Source: Siphonodentalium dalli (lineage: Eukaryota > Mollusca > Scaphopoda > Gadilida > Siphonodentaliidae). Taken from it: a stretch of DNA of 64,000 nucleotides. Both the position numbers and the translations under genes were made by a program. The first letter of the stretch is position 1. Each line of letters starts with the position of its first letter. Below, piece by piece: positions 46,370 to 59,158 of this stretch. Location: positions 52,854,609-52,918,608 of the forward strand of contig CP136066.1 in assembly GCA_032622095.1 (NCBI GenBank), in the 5' to 3' direction. The notes beneath the pieces were generated by a model. The model saw only the letters and a list, made by a program, of their open reading frames with translations, did not search any database and was not told the DNA's origin.

Positions 46370-48140
46370 TGGCTCATTCGAGCTTCAAAATGTCGGCATA
46401 AATTGGAAGATAGGTGGACATCTACACGAATTTTCAATATACCGGCTACTTATGCTCTAAACAATATTTGTCATGGTCACAGCAATTTTTCAACTGCTTT
46501 TTCTCACAGAAGTGAGGCAAACGCTCTTTATTTCTACCATATCAGGAACAGACTGACTCGGAACGCACGTTATTGTCCCATGCCGTGCAAGTGGGTGTTG
46601 TTTGTTTGGGATCCAAACATCGCGTTCAAGGTTGTATTTGTATGACTTAAATGTGTATTTGTATGACTTAAATGTGTATTTTTGGGACATACAATGCTCG
46701 TAGAAAGGTAGTCCACGTAATTATTAACTTTTTTATAGCGGTAAAACATTAAAAGCGAATAATATTTGGTGTATTTTGGAGGACAAACCGCCATTTGGCT
46801 TTAATTCTTCATAAACTCAATAAGACGAATCAGGTCTAACAATTTATTCCTATCGCTCCGAAATGTGGGGTAGTTGTATACATTGTTCGTCCATATTCAT
46901 TTTCCTTCATCAGATTCTGATCGATAAACCATCATGGTATACACTTCAATTTATATATACATTGTGTGTGGGTTTATTGCTAATTAACTTCATCAATATA
47001 ACCTAAGCATTGCAATCATATACTAACTCAATTATTGGACGTAGTTAGTTGGACGCCAATCAAGGGGATAATAGAAGAAACTCTGAGTATACCAAGCATC
47101 AATGGTCTCCCTATGAATAAGTAATTTCGAGACCCCATTAATGATAATATTTTCAACTTTGCAGATGTTCAGGACAACTGGATCAATTTAAGCACCCGGC
47201 TAACAGTTGATAATGAAGCAATGTACCGGGGAGCCGCTACATGCATAATGTAGGTCATGAATAAAGAAGCCCCATTTAACGGCGAACTAATGTATACGAA
47301 ATGCACATACACATGTTTATACCGATGTAATACTTTTCGGGCACTACATGTATTATATAATGTCATGGATCTCTACAATGGCTATGTCCGTGGAGGTCAT
47401 ATTCCATCTGGTCAATACATGGTAACAGTTTGATGTTATGACCTGTTCTGACGGACAACTTTCTAAAATTGAACAAACGACGCAGGGAAAATATATCAAA
47501 GTAGGGGTGGTCCCAACTCGAGAATGGTGATTTGTGTGACTTGTGTGCATCGCTAACGCAATAAATATTGCATTGATTACATTATTACATAGCAGAAATT
47601 CCACGATTGTATGCAGTGCAAATCAAAATCGGCTTTCTGCTGACTTCCCTCGATGTGAGTCTGACTCCATGTCCACTTCTCCCTGCAGAATTCGCGCATG
47701 TATTTCTCACGAGACACACCCATGGGATATTGACTGGTGGAAGCAACTCCTCGGACAGGGGAATTGCCTGCCTAATTATTTCTCCCCCCCCCCCCAGGTA
47801 CACCCTATCCCTCCCTAGCCACCCATCCCGACCTCCTCCTTGTCTATGTTAATTCTATCATCCCCCGGGTACATATATTTCTCACACATCTTATGTGGTG
47901 TGGCGCACCGTGCGTTAGAGATGCGAGCCCTCTCCATACGTCATCTCTATTATCAGGACAACCCACTGAGCACAATGATTATGCCTGATCCCAGTCTCCT
48001 CCTCTACATAACGTCTGTGTATTACAATGCAAGAGCAGGACGATCCAATTACATGTACCCCCCACCGCATTCGGGATATACACCCAAAATTATCAATTAT
48101 TCCGCCGAGCAACTCAGACGTCATTGTGATCTAATAAATA
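46370..48140. other. No gene supported
   Basis: Frames at 46403, 47543, 47607 and 47840 (80-101 codons) have no recognisable domain. A short TGTATTTGTATGACTTAAA duplication lies at 46632-46680, and a poly-C tract at about 47785-47797. Confidence 0.45.
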
Positions 48141-48141
48141 T

Positions 48142-48273
48142 ATAGAACCGCATGAGTGTCTGGATTTTGACAAAATTATCGCACAAGATTGCGTCCCGCA
48201 CGAGAGGTATCGCGTTCCGCCAACAAATCGAGCGCGATAATTCGTCAAAATCCAGACACTCATGCGGTTCTAT
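48142..48273. mobile_element. 132-bp fold-back element
   Basis: Arms of about 41 bp (ATAGAACCGCATGAGTGTCT... and its complement, ending at 48273) differ at one position near their inner end and enclose about 50 bp. A short MITE or a hairpin-forming locus is possible. No clear target duplication was found. Confidence 0.8.
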
Positions 48274-48279
48274 TTTTAT

Positions 48280-50150
48280 TACATATCTCCGTATCATAGT
48301 AAGTTGATTCACAATCGTACATCTCCGGTACAGAAAATGTGAATTTAATTGAGTTTTAACGGCATTTTAGGGTTAACGCAGCAATCCGCGAGTGACCTTG
48401 ATCCATCTTTAATGATGCGTTTGAAATTAAATTCTGATAGATTTTCCAAAAATATAGTCCAATCAGCGTGCTGCGATTTCGGCAAGTTGGTTGTCGCCCT
48501 TGCGTTCAAAGGGTAAATAGTAACGACAAGAACCAGTCTAACAACACTAAATGAAAAAGTTCCGTCGACAGATTGCTAATTACGTTGATAGATATGTAAT
48601 AAATACCGTTATCAGTGGATCAACGCTATATCACATACGTTAAAGCAATTAAGGTAGTTGCTTGCTGGAAACTTCGCATAGCATACATATTTAATCTAAT
48701 TGACCCGGACCTACACCATATTGCAAATTATCTAGGACCACAATAATCTCAAACAGCTTTTCTCTGCCGAACAACTAAACGGAACACGGTATCTTTATTT
48801 GAGATATATACGGATATCAACATAAACTTTGAGACTCTTCTCTTACATAGGTATTGTGAACCATACCATTATAAGTTATGGAAAATAGTAAACTGTATCT
48901 CCCAGATGCTAAAAAAATAGTGAAGTTTTATCAGGATATGGCCAGATGTTCGTATCCATAAGGTACAGCTCGGCGGCGTCGGACGATGAGTTTTTTTTGG
49001 GGGGAAAGATCTTCCGACGTATTCCCAGACTAGACAAGCAATACAAGAATACGGTGTGACTAAACACCGCCCGACCAGCCCGAACTAGCCCATTCCGCCC
49101 CTGTGGAATATAGGGGTGATTTTAGTGGCAATATATGTGCAGGGGTGTCATGGAAACCCACTCACGCTCGGACATGGGTCGCAACCACACAGAGGTCTAG
49201 CTATTAAGCCTCAAAATACCGGCATCGGCGAATATGTTCGCCGAGAACGAAGTTAACATCCCCGAACCGCCCTTGTTGCGTCTAGGGGCGATTTTAGTGA
49301 CCCTATCTGTGTGTGGATGTCATCGAAACCCACATACACACGGAAGGTGGTCATGGACAAATAGAAGTACCGATATTAACCCCTAAACTTGCCAGATTCA
49401 GCCAAAATTACAAATGTGTGCCCCAAATGTATTAAACGTCAGATTGGTGTCGCCGTACGAATATGCAGTGGAACGTGCTAAAAGTCAGCTTAGATGAATA
49501 GGCAGTTTGAGACGGAAGTGACAAGAACAAGAAATGATGAGACGAAACGTGTCTCGTCCAATATGACTTTTCACCACAACCTCAACGAGTACAAGAAATA
49601 CAAATACTGTACACAACATTGTATAATGACATTTTTGTTATCCATCTGTAAGTTTATTCAAATTTTGGGAATAAAACTGTTACGGTTATTTTTTTTATAT
49701 TTGTCGGCACTTAATTCTCTATAAAAGCCTGTATTTGATCATCAGAAAACATGATTTGGAAGAGTAAACACGGAAGTAAAAAAAACTCAATGCGAAAGTG
49801 AAACGTCTGCTAAATCCACCAGTGTTGCGCGCATCACAATTTCACTGATTTATCTCGCAATAGAGTTAATTTGTCACGTCACAGAGTCCCGATAAAAAAG
49901 TCATATTGACTTTTTTTCCGGATTATCACGTGACGGCTTTTGCCCACTCAGAAATAGTGTTAGTTAAGGGATGGATTATAAATGATCTTATTCAATAAAT
50001 ATATCAGACGTCATTAGTATGTATATATACCTCCTCCTCAAGAGATAGAGTATTTCGTTAGTCAAACGCGCCCCGCGCCCAGCCGCGATCGGCGCGATCT
50101 GGTAACGTACATATATACGCGCGTTCACATACGTTACTCTATCGAACTAT
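48280..50150. other. No gene; weak duplicated block at 49.08-49.36 kb
   Basis: The two blocks share YCCGCCC, then AGGGGYGATTTTAGTG, then TGTCATSGAAACCCACW in order, at about 49095 and 49268, so they are an old duplication of about 170-180 bp. The rest is unassigned. Confidence 0.5.
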
Positions 50151-50154
50151 TGAG

Positions 50155-51060
50155 TATGTGTCCGCGACTATTTAGTACGGGGACGTATCACCTCATATGG
50201 GGTATGTTTTTTTTGGGGGGGGGGGGTCCTTATGTTTTAAACAGGGATGTGTCAAATGAAATGTGGGCTCTATGTTGGGGTGGGGGCATTGTCTTATATT
50301 ACATTGATAAATACTCGGAAATGAAGACTTTATTGGGAAGGAACTCTTCTATGTATCACATATGTGTGTGTGGGGGGGGGGGCGCTCTAGTGTTTAATTC
50401 AGGGACGTAAATTGGTACACTGTGCGCCGGGGTACTGTTGTCTATACGTGTTTAACCACCGCAAATGGCCATTTTGTGTTGGGTCATACTCATGTTTGAT
50501 ACAAGGACACATTAGCGGTAATGGTTTATCTGGGGCTATATATATTTAATGCAGTGTTGTATTACTGGAAATGGGGGCACTATTTGGGGGGGGGGGTAGC
50601 AATTCCGTTCGACAAGAGAGTGAATACTTGAAATGAAGCCTGTGTTTTGAATGGGAGCGCTTCTATTTTATGCAGGGATGTATAATTGGGTTTAGGACCG
50701 CGGCTTTTGCATACAGGGACGGTAGTACCATAATTATGGTTCGGTTGGAGGGGGGCATACATATGTTTAATGAAGGGATGTGTGTCCGGAAATGGGGGTC
50801 TGTGTGGGGGATACTTTCTGTTACATTGATAAATAATTAGAAATAAGTGTTTTGGGCAGGAACGTTTCTATTTAATACAGGGCTATGTGTTTGTAGGGGC
50901 GAACAACTATTTAATGCAGGGGTGTATTTGACAGAAATGGCTACTTTGCATAGGGGCATACTTATGTTGGACACAAGGACCGGGAATGGAGTCTGTGGGG
51001 GCTTACTTATAATTAAGGCAGCGGTGTGATAACGGAAATACGGGCTCAATGTTGGGGATG
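50155..51060. repeat. G-rich degenerate tandem repeat (about 50-60 bp units)
   Basis: TTTAATRCAGGGATGTRT followed by AAATG, then a G-run and a TACATTGATAAAT or CTTATGTT element, recurs more than a dozen times (for example near 50236, 50392, 50547, 50668, 50765, 50872 and 50911). Several runs of 8-11 G occur on the plus strand. The array directly borders the 174-bp satellite. Confidence 0.75.
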
Positions 51061-51079
51061 GTAATGCATTTTACTGCAT

Positions 51080-54000
51080 GGATGAATACCTGGAAATGTA
51101 TTTCACCACCTACGCATGCACAACTATGGGTCGTAAAGTTAAGTTATTTGAGTAGGTCTATCATCCACGCACCTAGAATTGATGGACGCAACTGTCATTT
51201 TCAAGAGATAACCACGGGCCCAGATACTATAATTTAATCACGTGATTTCATGGTACTGGAGCATATGGAGCTACATTGCACCACCCACCCACATCTAAGA
51301 GTCATAAAGTGCAGTTATTTGGGCTGTACTCAACCCAAGCATCTAAAGATGATGGGACGCAGCTGGGATTTCCAGAAAGATGTGATCACAGGATCAAATA
51401 CTATGCGTGATCACGAGAGTTGATGGTTCTGACGTATTTGATGCTATATTGCACAACCTACGCACAATAGTGCGTCATTATGCGGGTTATTTGGGCAGGT
51501 ACACCAGCCAAGCCTATACAATGACGGGACGCAGCAGGGATTTTCAGAAATAGGTCACCACGAGAGAAGATACTATGATTGATGAACGATAATTGATGGT
51601 TCTGATGTGTTGATCTTATATTGCACCACAAACACACAAGTGTGCGTCATAGAGTGCAGTTATTTGGGCAGGTGCACCACCCTAGCATCTATAAATGATG
51701 ATACGCAGCTGGAATTTTGAGAAATAGGTCACCACGGGAGCAGATACTAAGCGAGATCACAATATTTGATGGCTCTGACGTATTTGACCTTATATTGCAC
51801 CAGATCCGCACAACTGTGCGCCATGTAGTGGATATATTTGGACAGGTACATCACCCTAGCATCTAAAAATGATGGGACGCAGCTGGGATTTTCAGAAATA
51901 GGTCATTACGGGAGCAGATACTAAGCGCGATCACTATATTTGATGGCTCTGACGTGTTTGACCTTATATTGCACCAGATCCGCTCAACTGTGCGTCATTT
52001 AGTGGAGATATTTGGACAGGTACATCACCCTAGCATCTAAAAATGATGGGACGCAGCTGGGATTTTCAGAAATAGGTCATCACGGGAGCAGATACTAAGT
52101 GCGATCACTATATTTGATGGTTCTGACGTGTTTGACCTTATATTGCACAACATACGCACAAGTGTGCGTCATCAAGTGCAGTTATTTGGGCAGGTGCACC
52201 ACCCTAGCATCTCGAAATGATGGGACCCAGCTGGGATTTTGAGAAATAGGTCACCACGGGAGCTGATACTGTGCTTTATCACGATATTTGATAGTTCTGA
52301 TGTGTTTGACCTTATATTGCACAAGATCCGCATTACTGTGCGTCATGTAGTGGTGTTATTTCGGCAGGTGCACCACCCTAGCATCTAAAAATGATGGGAC
52401 GCAGCTGGGATTTTCAGAAATAGGTCATCACGGGAGCAGATACTAAGCGCGATCACTATATTTGATGGCTCTGACGTGTTTGACCTTATATTGCACCACA
52501 TACGCACAACTGTGCGTCATGTAGTGGATATATTTGGACAGGTACATCACCCTAGCATCTAAAAATGATGGGACGCAGCTGGGATTTTCAGAAATAGGTC
52601 ATCACGGGAGCAGATACTAAGCGCCATCACTATATTTGATGGCTCTGACGTGTTTGACCGTATATTGCACCACATACGCACAACTGTGCGTCATGTAGTA
52701 GAGATATTTGGACAGGTACATCACCCTAGCATCTAAAAATGATGGGACGCAGCTGGGATTTTCAGAAATAGGTCATCACGGGAGCAGATACTAAGCGCGA
52801 TCACTATATTTGATGGCTGTGACGTGTTTGACCTTATATTGCACCACATACGCAAAAGTGTGCGTCATAGAGTGGATTTATTTCGGCAGGTGCGCCATCC
52901 TAGCATCTAAAAATGATTGGACGCAGCTGGGATTTTCAGAAATAGGTCATCACGGGAGCAGATACTAAGCGAGATCACTATATTTGATGGCTCTGACGTG
53001 TTTGACCTTATATTGCACCAGATCCGCACAACTGTGCGTCATGTAGTCGAGATATTTGGACAGGTACATCACCCTAGCATCTAAAAATGATGGGACGCAG
53101 CTGGGATTTTCAGAAATAGGTCATCACGGGAGCAGATACTAAGCGCGATCACCATATTTGATGGCTCTGGCGTGTTTGACCTTATATTGCACCACATACG
53201 CACAATTGTGCGTCATATAGTGCAGTTATTTGGGCAGGTGAACCACACTAGCATTTAGAAATGATGGGACGCATCTGGGATTTTGAGAAATAGGTCACCA
53301 CGGGAGCAGATACTATGCGGTATCACGATATTTGATGGCTCTGACGTGTTTGACCTTATATTGCACCAGATCCGCACAACTGTGCGTCATGTAGTGGAGA
53401 TATTTGGACAGGTACATCACCCTAGTATCTAAATATGATGGGACGCAGCTGGGATTTTCAGAAATAGGTCATCACGGGAGCAGATACTAAGCGCGATCAC
53501 TATATTTGATGGCTCTGACGTGTTTGACCTTATATTGCACCACATACGCACAAGTCTGCGTCATTGAGTGCAGTTATTTGGGCAGGTGCACCACCCTAGC
53601 ATCTAAAAATGATGGGACGCAGCTGGGATTTTGAGAAATAGGTCACCACGAGAGCAGATACTAAGCGCGATCACTATATTTGATGGCTCTGACGTGTTTG
53701 ACCTTATATTGCACCAGATCCGCACAACTGTGCGTCATGTAGTGGAGCTATTTGGACAGGTATATCACCCTAGCATCTAAAAATGATGGGACGCAGCTGG
53801 GATTTTCAGAAATAGTTCATCACGGGAGCAGATACTAAGCGCGATAACTATATTTGATGGATCTGACGTGTTTGACCTTATATTGCACCACATACGCACA
53901 AGTATGCGTCATAGAGTGCAGTTATTTGGGCAGGTGAACCACATTAGCATCTAGAAATGATGGGACGCAGCTGGGATTTTGAGAAATAGGTCACCACGGG

Positions 54001-57000
54001 AGCAGATACTATACGTTATCACGATAGTTGATGGCTCTGACGTGTTTGACCTTATATTGCGCCAGATCCGCACAACTGTGCGTCATGTAGTGGAGATATT
54101 TGGACAGGTACATCACCCTAGCATCTAAAAATGATGGGACGCAGCTGGGATTTTCAGAAATAGGTCATCACGGGAGCAGATACTAAGCGCGATCACTATA
54201 TTTGATGGCTCTGACGTGTTTGACCTTATATTGCACCACATACGCACAAGTGTGCGTCATAGAGTGGATTTATTTCGGCAGGTGCGCCATCCTAGCATCT
54301 AGAAATGATGGGACGCAGCTGGGATTTTGAGAAATAGGTCACCACGGGAGCAGATACTGTGCTTTATCACGATATTTGATGGCTCTGACGTGTATGACCT
54401 TATATTGCACAACATACGCACAAGTGTGCGTCATATAGTGCAGTTATTTGGGCAGGTGAACCACATTAGCATCTAGAAATGATGGGACGCAGCTGGGATT
54501 TTGAGAAAAAGGTCACCACGGGAGCAGATACTATGCGTTATCACGATAGTTGATGGCTCTGACGTGTTTGACCTTATATTGCACCAGATCCGCACAACTG
54601 TGCGTCATGTAGTGGAGATATTTGGACAGGTACATCACCCTAGCATCTAAAAATGATGGGACGCAGCTGGGATTTTCAGAAATAGGTCATCACGGGAGCA
54701 GATACTAAGCGCGATCACTATATTTGATGGCTCTGACGTGTTTGACCTTATATTGCACCACATACGCACAAGTGTGCGTCATAGAGTGGATTTATTTCGG
54801 CAGGTGCGCCATCCTAGCATCTAGAAATGATGGGACGCAGCTGGGATTTTCAGAAATAGGTCATCACGGGAGCAGATACTAAGCGCGATCACTATATTTG
54901 ATGGCTCTGACGTGTTTGACCTTATATTGCACCAGATCCGCACAACTGTGCGTCATGTAGTGGAGCTATTTGGACAGGTATATCACCCTAGCATCTAAAA
55001 ATGATGGGACGCAGCTGGGATTTTCAGAAATAGTTCATCACGGGAGCAGATACTAAGCGCGATAACTATATTTGATGGATCTGACGTGTTTGACCTTATA
55101 TTGCACCACATACGCACAAGTATGCGTCATAGAGTGCAGTTATTTGGGCAGGTGAACCACATTAGCATCTAGAAATGATGGGACGCAGCTGGGATTTTGA
55201 GAAATAGGTCACCACGGGAGCAGATACTATACGTTATCACGATAGTTGATGGCTCTGACGTGTTTGACCTTATATTGCGCCAGATCCGCACAACTGTGCG
55301 TCATGTAGTGGAGATATTTGGACAGGTACATCACCCTAGCATCTAAAAATGATGGGACGCAGCTGGGATTTTCAGAAATAGGTCATCACGGGAGCAGATA
55401 CTAAGCGCGATCACTATATTTGATGGCTCTGAAGTGTTTGACCTTATATTGCACCACATACGCACAAGTGTGCGTCATAGAGTGGATTTATTTCGGCAGG
55501 TGCGCCATCCTAGCATCTAGAAATGATGGGACGCAGCTGGGATTTTGAGAAATAGGTCACCACGGGAGCAGATACTATGCGTTATCACGATAGTTGATGG
55601 CTCTGACGTGTTTCACCTTATATTGCACCAGATCCGCACAACTGTGCGTCATGTAGTGAATATATTTGGACAGGTACATCACCCTAGCATCTAAAAATGA
55701 TGGGACGCAGCTGGGATTTTCAGAAATAGGTCATCACGGAGCAGATACTAAGCGCGATCACTATATTTGATGGCTCTGACGTGTTTGACCTTATATTGCA
55801 CCACATACGCACAAGTGTGCGTCATAGAGTGGATTTATTTCGGCAGGTGCGCCATCCTAGCATCTAGAAATGATGGGACGCAGCTGGGATTTTGAGAAAT
55901 AGGTCACCACGGGAGCAGATACTGTGCTTTATCACGATATTTGATGGCTCTGACGTGTTTGACCTTATATTGCACCACATACGCACAAGTTTGCGTCATA
56001 GTGTGCAGTTATTTGGGCAGGTGAACCACATTAGCATCTAGAAATGATGGGACGCAGCTGGGATTTTGAGAAATAGGTCACCACGGGAGCAGATACTATG
56101 CGGTATCACGATAGTTGATGGCTCTGACGTGTTTGACCTTATATTGCACCAGATCCGCACAACTGTGCGTCATGTAGTGGAGATATTTGGACAGGTACAT
56201 CACCCTAGTATCTAAAAATGATGGGACGCAGCTGGGAGTTTCTGAAATAGATCATCACGGGAGCAGATACTAAGCGCGATCACTATATTTGATGGCTCTG
56301 ACGTGTTTGACCTTATATTGCACCACATACGCACAAGTGTGCGTCATAGAGTGGATTTATTTCGGCAGGTGCGCCATCCTAGCATCTAGAAATGATGGGA
56401 CGCAGCTGGGATTTTCAGAAATAGGTCACCACGGGAGCAGATACTATGCGTTATCACGATAGTTGATGGCTCTGACGTGTTTCACCTTATATTGCACCAG
56501 ATCCGCACAACTGTGCGTCATGTAGTGGATATATTTGGACAGGTACATCACCCTAGCATCTAAAAATGATGGGACGCAGCTGGGATTTTCAGAAATAGGT
56601 CATCACGGAGCAGATACTAAGCGCGATCACTATATTTGATGGCTCTGACGTGTTTGACCGTACATTGCACCACATACGCACAAGTGTGCGTCATAGAGTG
56701 GATTTATTTCGGCAGGTGCGCCATCCTAGCATCTAGAAATGATGGGACGCAGCTGGGATTTTGAGAAATAGGTCACCACGGGAGCAGATACTATGCGTTA
56801 TCACGATAGTTGATGGCTCTGACGTGTTTGACCTTATATTGCACCAGATCCGCACAACTGTGCGTCATGTAGTGGAGATATTTGGACAGGTATATCACCC
56901 TAGCATCTAAAAATGATGGGATGCAGCTGGGATTTTCAGAAATAGTTCATCACGGGAGCAGATACTAAGCGCGATAACTATATTTTATGGCTCTGACGTG

Positions 57001-59158
57001 TTTGACCTTATATTGCACCACATACGCACAAGTATGCGTCATAGAGTGCAGTTATTTGGGCAGGTGAACCACATTAGCATCTAGAAATGATGGGACGCAG
57101 CTGGGATTTTGAGAAATAGGTCACCACGGGAGCATATACTATGCGTTATCACGATAGTTGATGGCTCTGACGTGTTTGACCTTATATTGCGCCAGATCCG
57201 CACAACTGTGCGTCATGTAGTGGAGATATTTGGACAGGTACATCACCCTAGCATCTAAAAATGATGGGACGCAGCTGGGATTTTCAGAAATAGGTCATCA
57301 CGGGAGCAGATACTAAGCGCGATCACTATATTTGATGGCTCTGAAGTGTTTGACCTTATATTGCACCACATACGCACAAGTGTGCGTCATAGAGTGGATT
57401 TATTTCGGCAGGTGCGCCATCCTAGCATCTAGAAATGATGGGACGCAGCTGGGATTTTGAGAAATAGGTCACCACGGGAGCAGATACTATGCGTTATCAC
57501 GATAGTTGATGGCTCTGACGTGTTTCACCTTATATTGCACCAGATCCGCACAACTGTGCGTCATGTAGTGAATATATTTGGACAGGTACATCACCCTAGC
57601 ATCTAAAAATGATGGGACGCAGCTGGGATTTTCAGAAATAGGTCATCACGGAGCAGATACTAAGCGCGATCACTATATTTGATGGCTCTGACGTGTTTGA
57701 CCTTATATTGCACCACATACGCACAAGTGTGCGTCATAGAGTGGATTTATTTCGGCAGGTGCGCCATCCTAGCATCTAGAAATAATGGGACGCAGCTGGG
57801 ATTTTCAGAAATAGGTCATCACGGGAGCAGATACTAAGCGCGATCACTATATTTGATGGCTCTGACGTGTTTGACCTTATATTGCACCAGATTCGCACAA
57901 CTGTGCGTCATGTAGTGGAGCTATTTGGACAGGTATATCACCCTAGCATCTAAAAATGATGGGACGCAGCTTGGATTTTCAGAAATAGTTCATCACGGGA
58001 GCAGATACTAAGCGCGATAACTATATTTTATGGCTCTGACGTGTTTGACCTTATATTGCACCACATACGCACAAGTATGCGTCATAGAGTGCAGTTATTT
58101 GGGCAGGTGAACCACATTAGCATCTAGAAATGATGGGACGCAGCTGGGATTTTGAGAAATAGGTCACCACGGGAGCAGATACTATGCGTTATCACGATAG
58201 TTGATGGCTCTGACGTGTTTGACCTTATATTGCACCAGATCCGCACAACTGTGCGTCATGTAGTGGAGATATTTGGACAGGTACATCACCCTAGCATCTA
58301 AAAATGATGGGACGCAGCTGGGATTTTCAGAAATAGGTCATCACGGGAGCAGATACTAAGCGCGATCACTATATTTGATGGCTCTGAAGTGTTAGACCTT
58401 ATATTGCACCACATACGCACAAGTGTGCGTCATAGAGTGGATTTATTTCGGCAGGTGCGCCATCCTAGCATCTAGAAATGATGGGACGCAGCTGGGATTT
58501 TGAGAAATAGGTCACCACGGGAGCAGATACTGTGCTTTATCACGATATTTGATGGTTCTGATGTGTTTGACCTTAAATTGCACCACACACGCACAACTAT
58601 GCGTCATATAGTGGATTTATTTCGGCAGGTGCGCCGTCCTAGCATCTAGAAATGATGGGACGCAGCTGGGATTTTGAGAAATAGGTCACCACGGGAGCAG
58701 ATACTGTGCTTTATCACGATATTTGATGGTTCTGATGTGTTTGACCTTATATTGCACCAGATCCACACAACTGTGCGTCATGTAGTGGAGTTATTTGGAC
58801 AGGTGCACCACCCTAGCATCTAAAAATGATGGGACGCAGCTGGGATTTTCAGAAATAGGTCATCACGGGAGCAGATACTAAGCGCGATCACTATATTTGA
58901 TGGCTCTGACGTGTTTGACCTTATATTGCACCAGATCCGCACAACTGTGCGTCATGTAGTGGAGATATATGGACAGATACATCACCCTAGCATCTAAAAA
59001 TGATGGGATGCAGCTGGGAATTTCAGAAATAGGTCATCACGGAAGCAGATACTAAGCGCGATCACTATATTTGATGGGTCTGACGTGTTTGACCTTATAT
59101 TGCACCACATACGCACAAGTGTGCGTCATAGAGTGCAGTTATTTGGGCAGGTGAACCA
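51080..59158 (+). repeat. 174-bp satellite array, forward orientation (about 46 units)
   Basis: The landmark ATGATGGGACGCAGCTGGGA recurs with a 174-bp period (51869 and 52043, for example). Two main unit types tend to alternate: CAGATCCGCACAACTGTGCG with CATCACCCTAGCATCTAAAA, and CACATACGCACAAGTGTGCG with TAGCATCTAGAAATGATG. They make a 348-bp dimer. Longer blocks also repeat: 53743 and 54961 are exactly 1218 bp (7 units) apart. Units at 51080-51700 are strongly diverged and the interior is nearly uniform, the usual pattern of a homogenised satellite edge. Each unit holds a small CGCACAAGTGTGCG-type palindrome. Confidence 0.97.

Noticed and set aside
47543-48145. Overlapping ORFs of 70-100 codons on both strands
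   Set aside because: They are mutually overlapping, lack domains, and lie in locally GC-richer DNA where stops are rarer.
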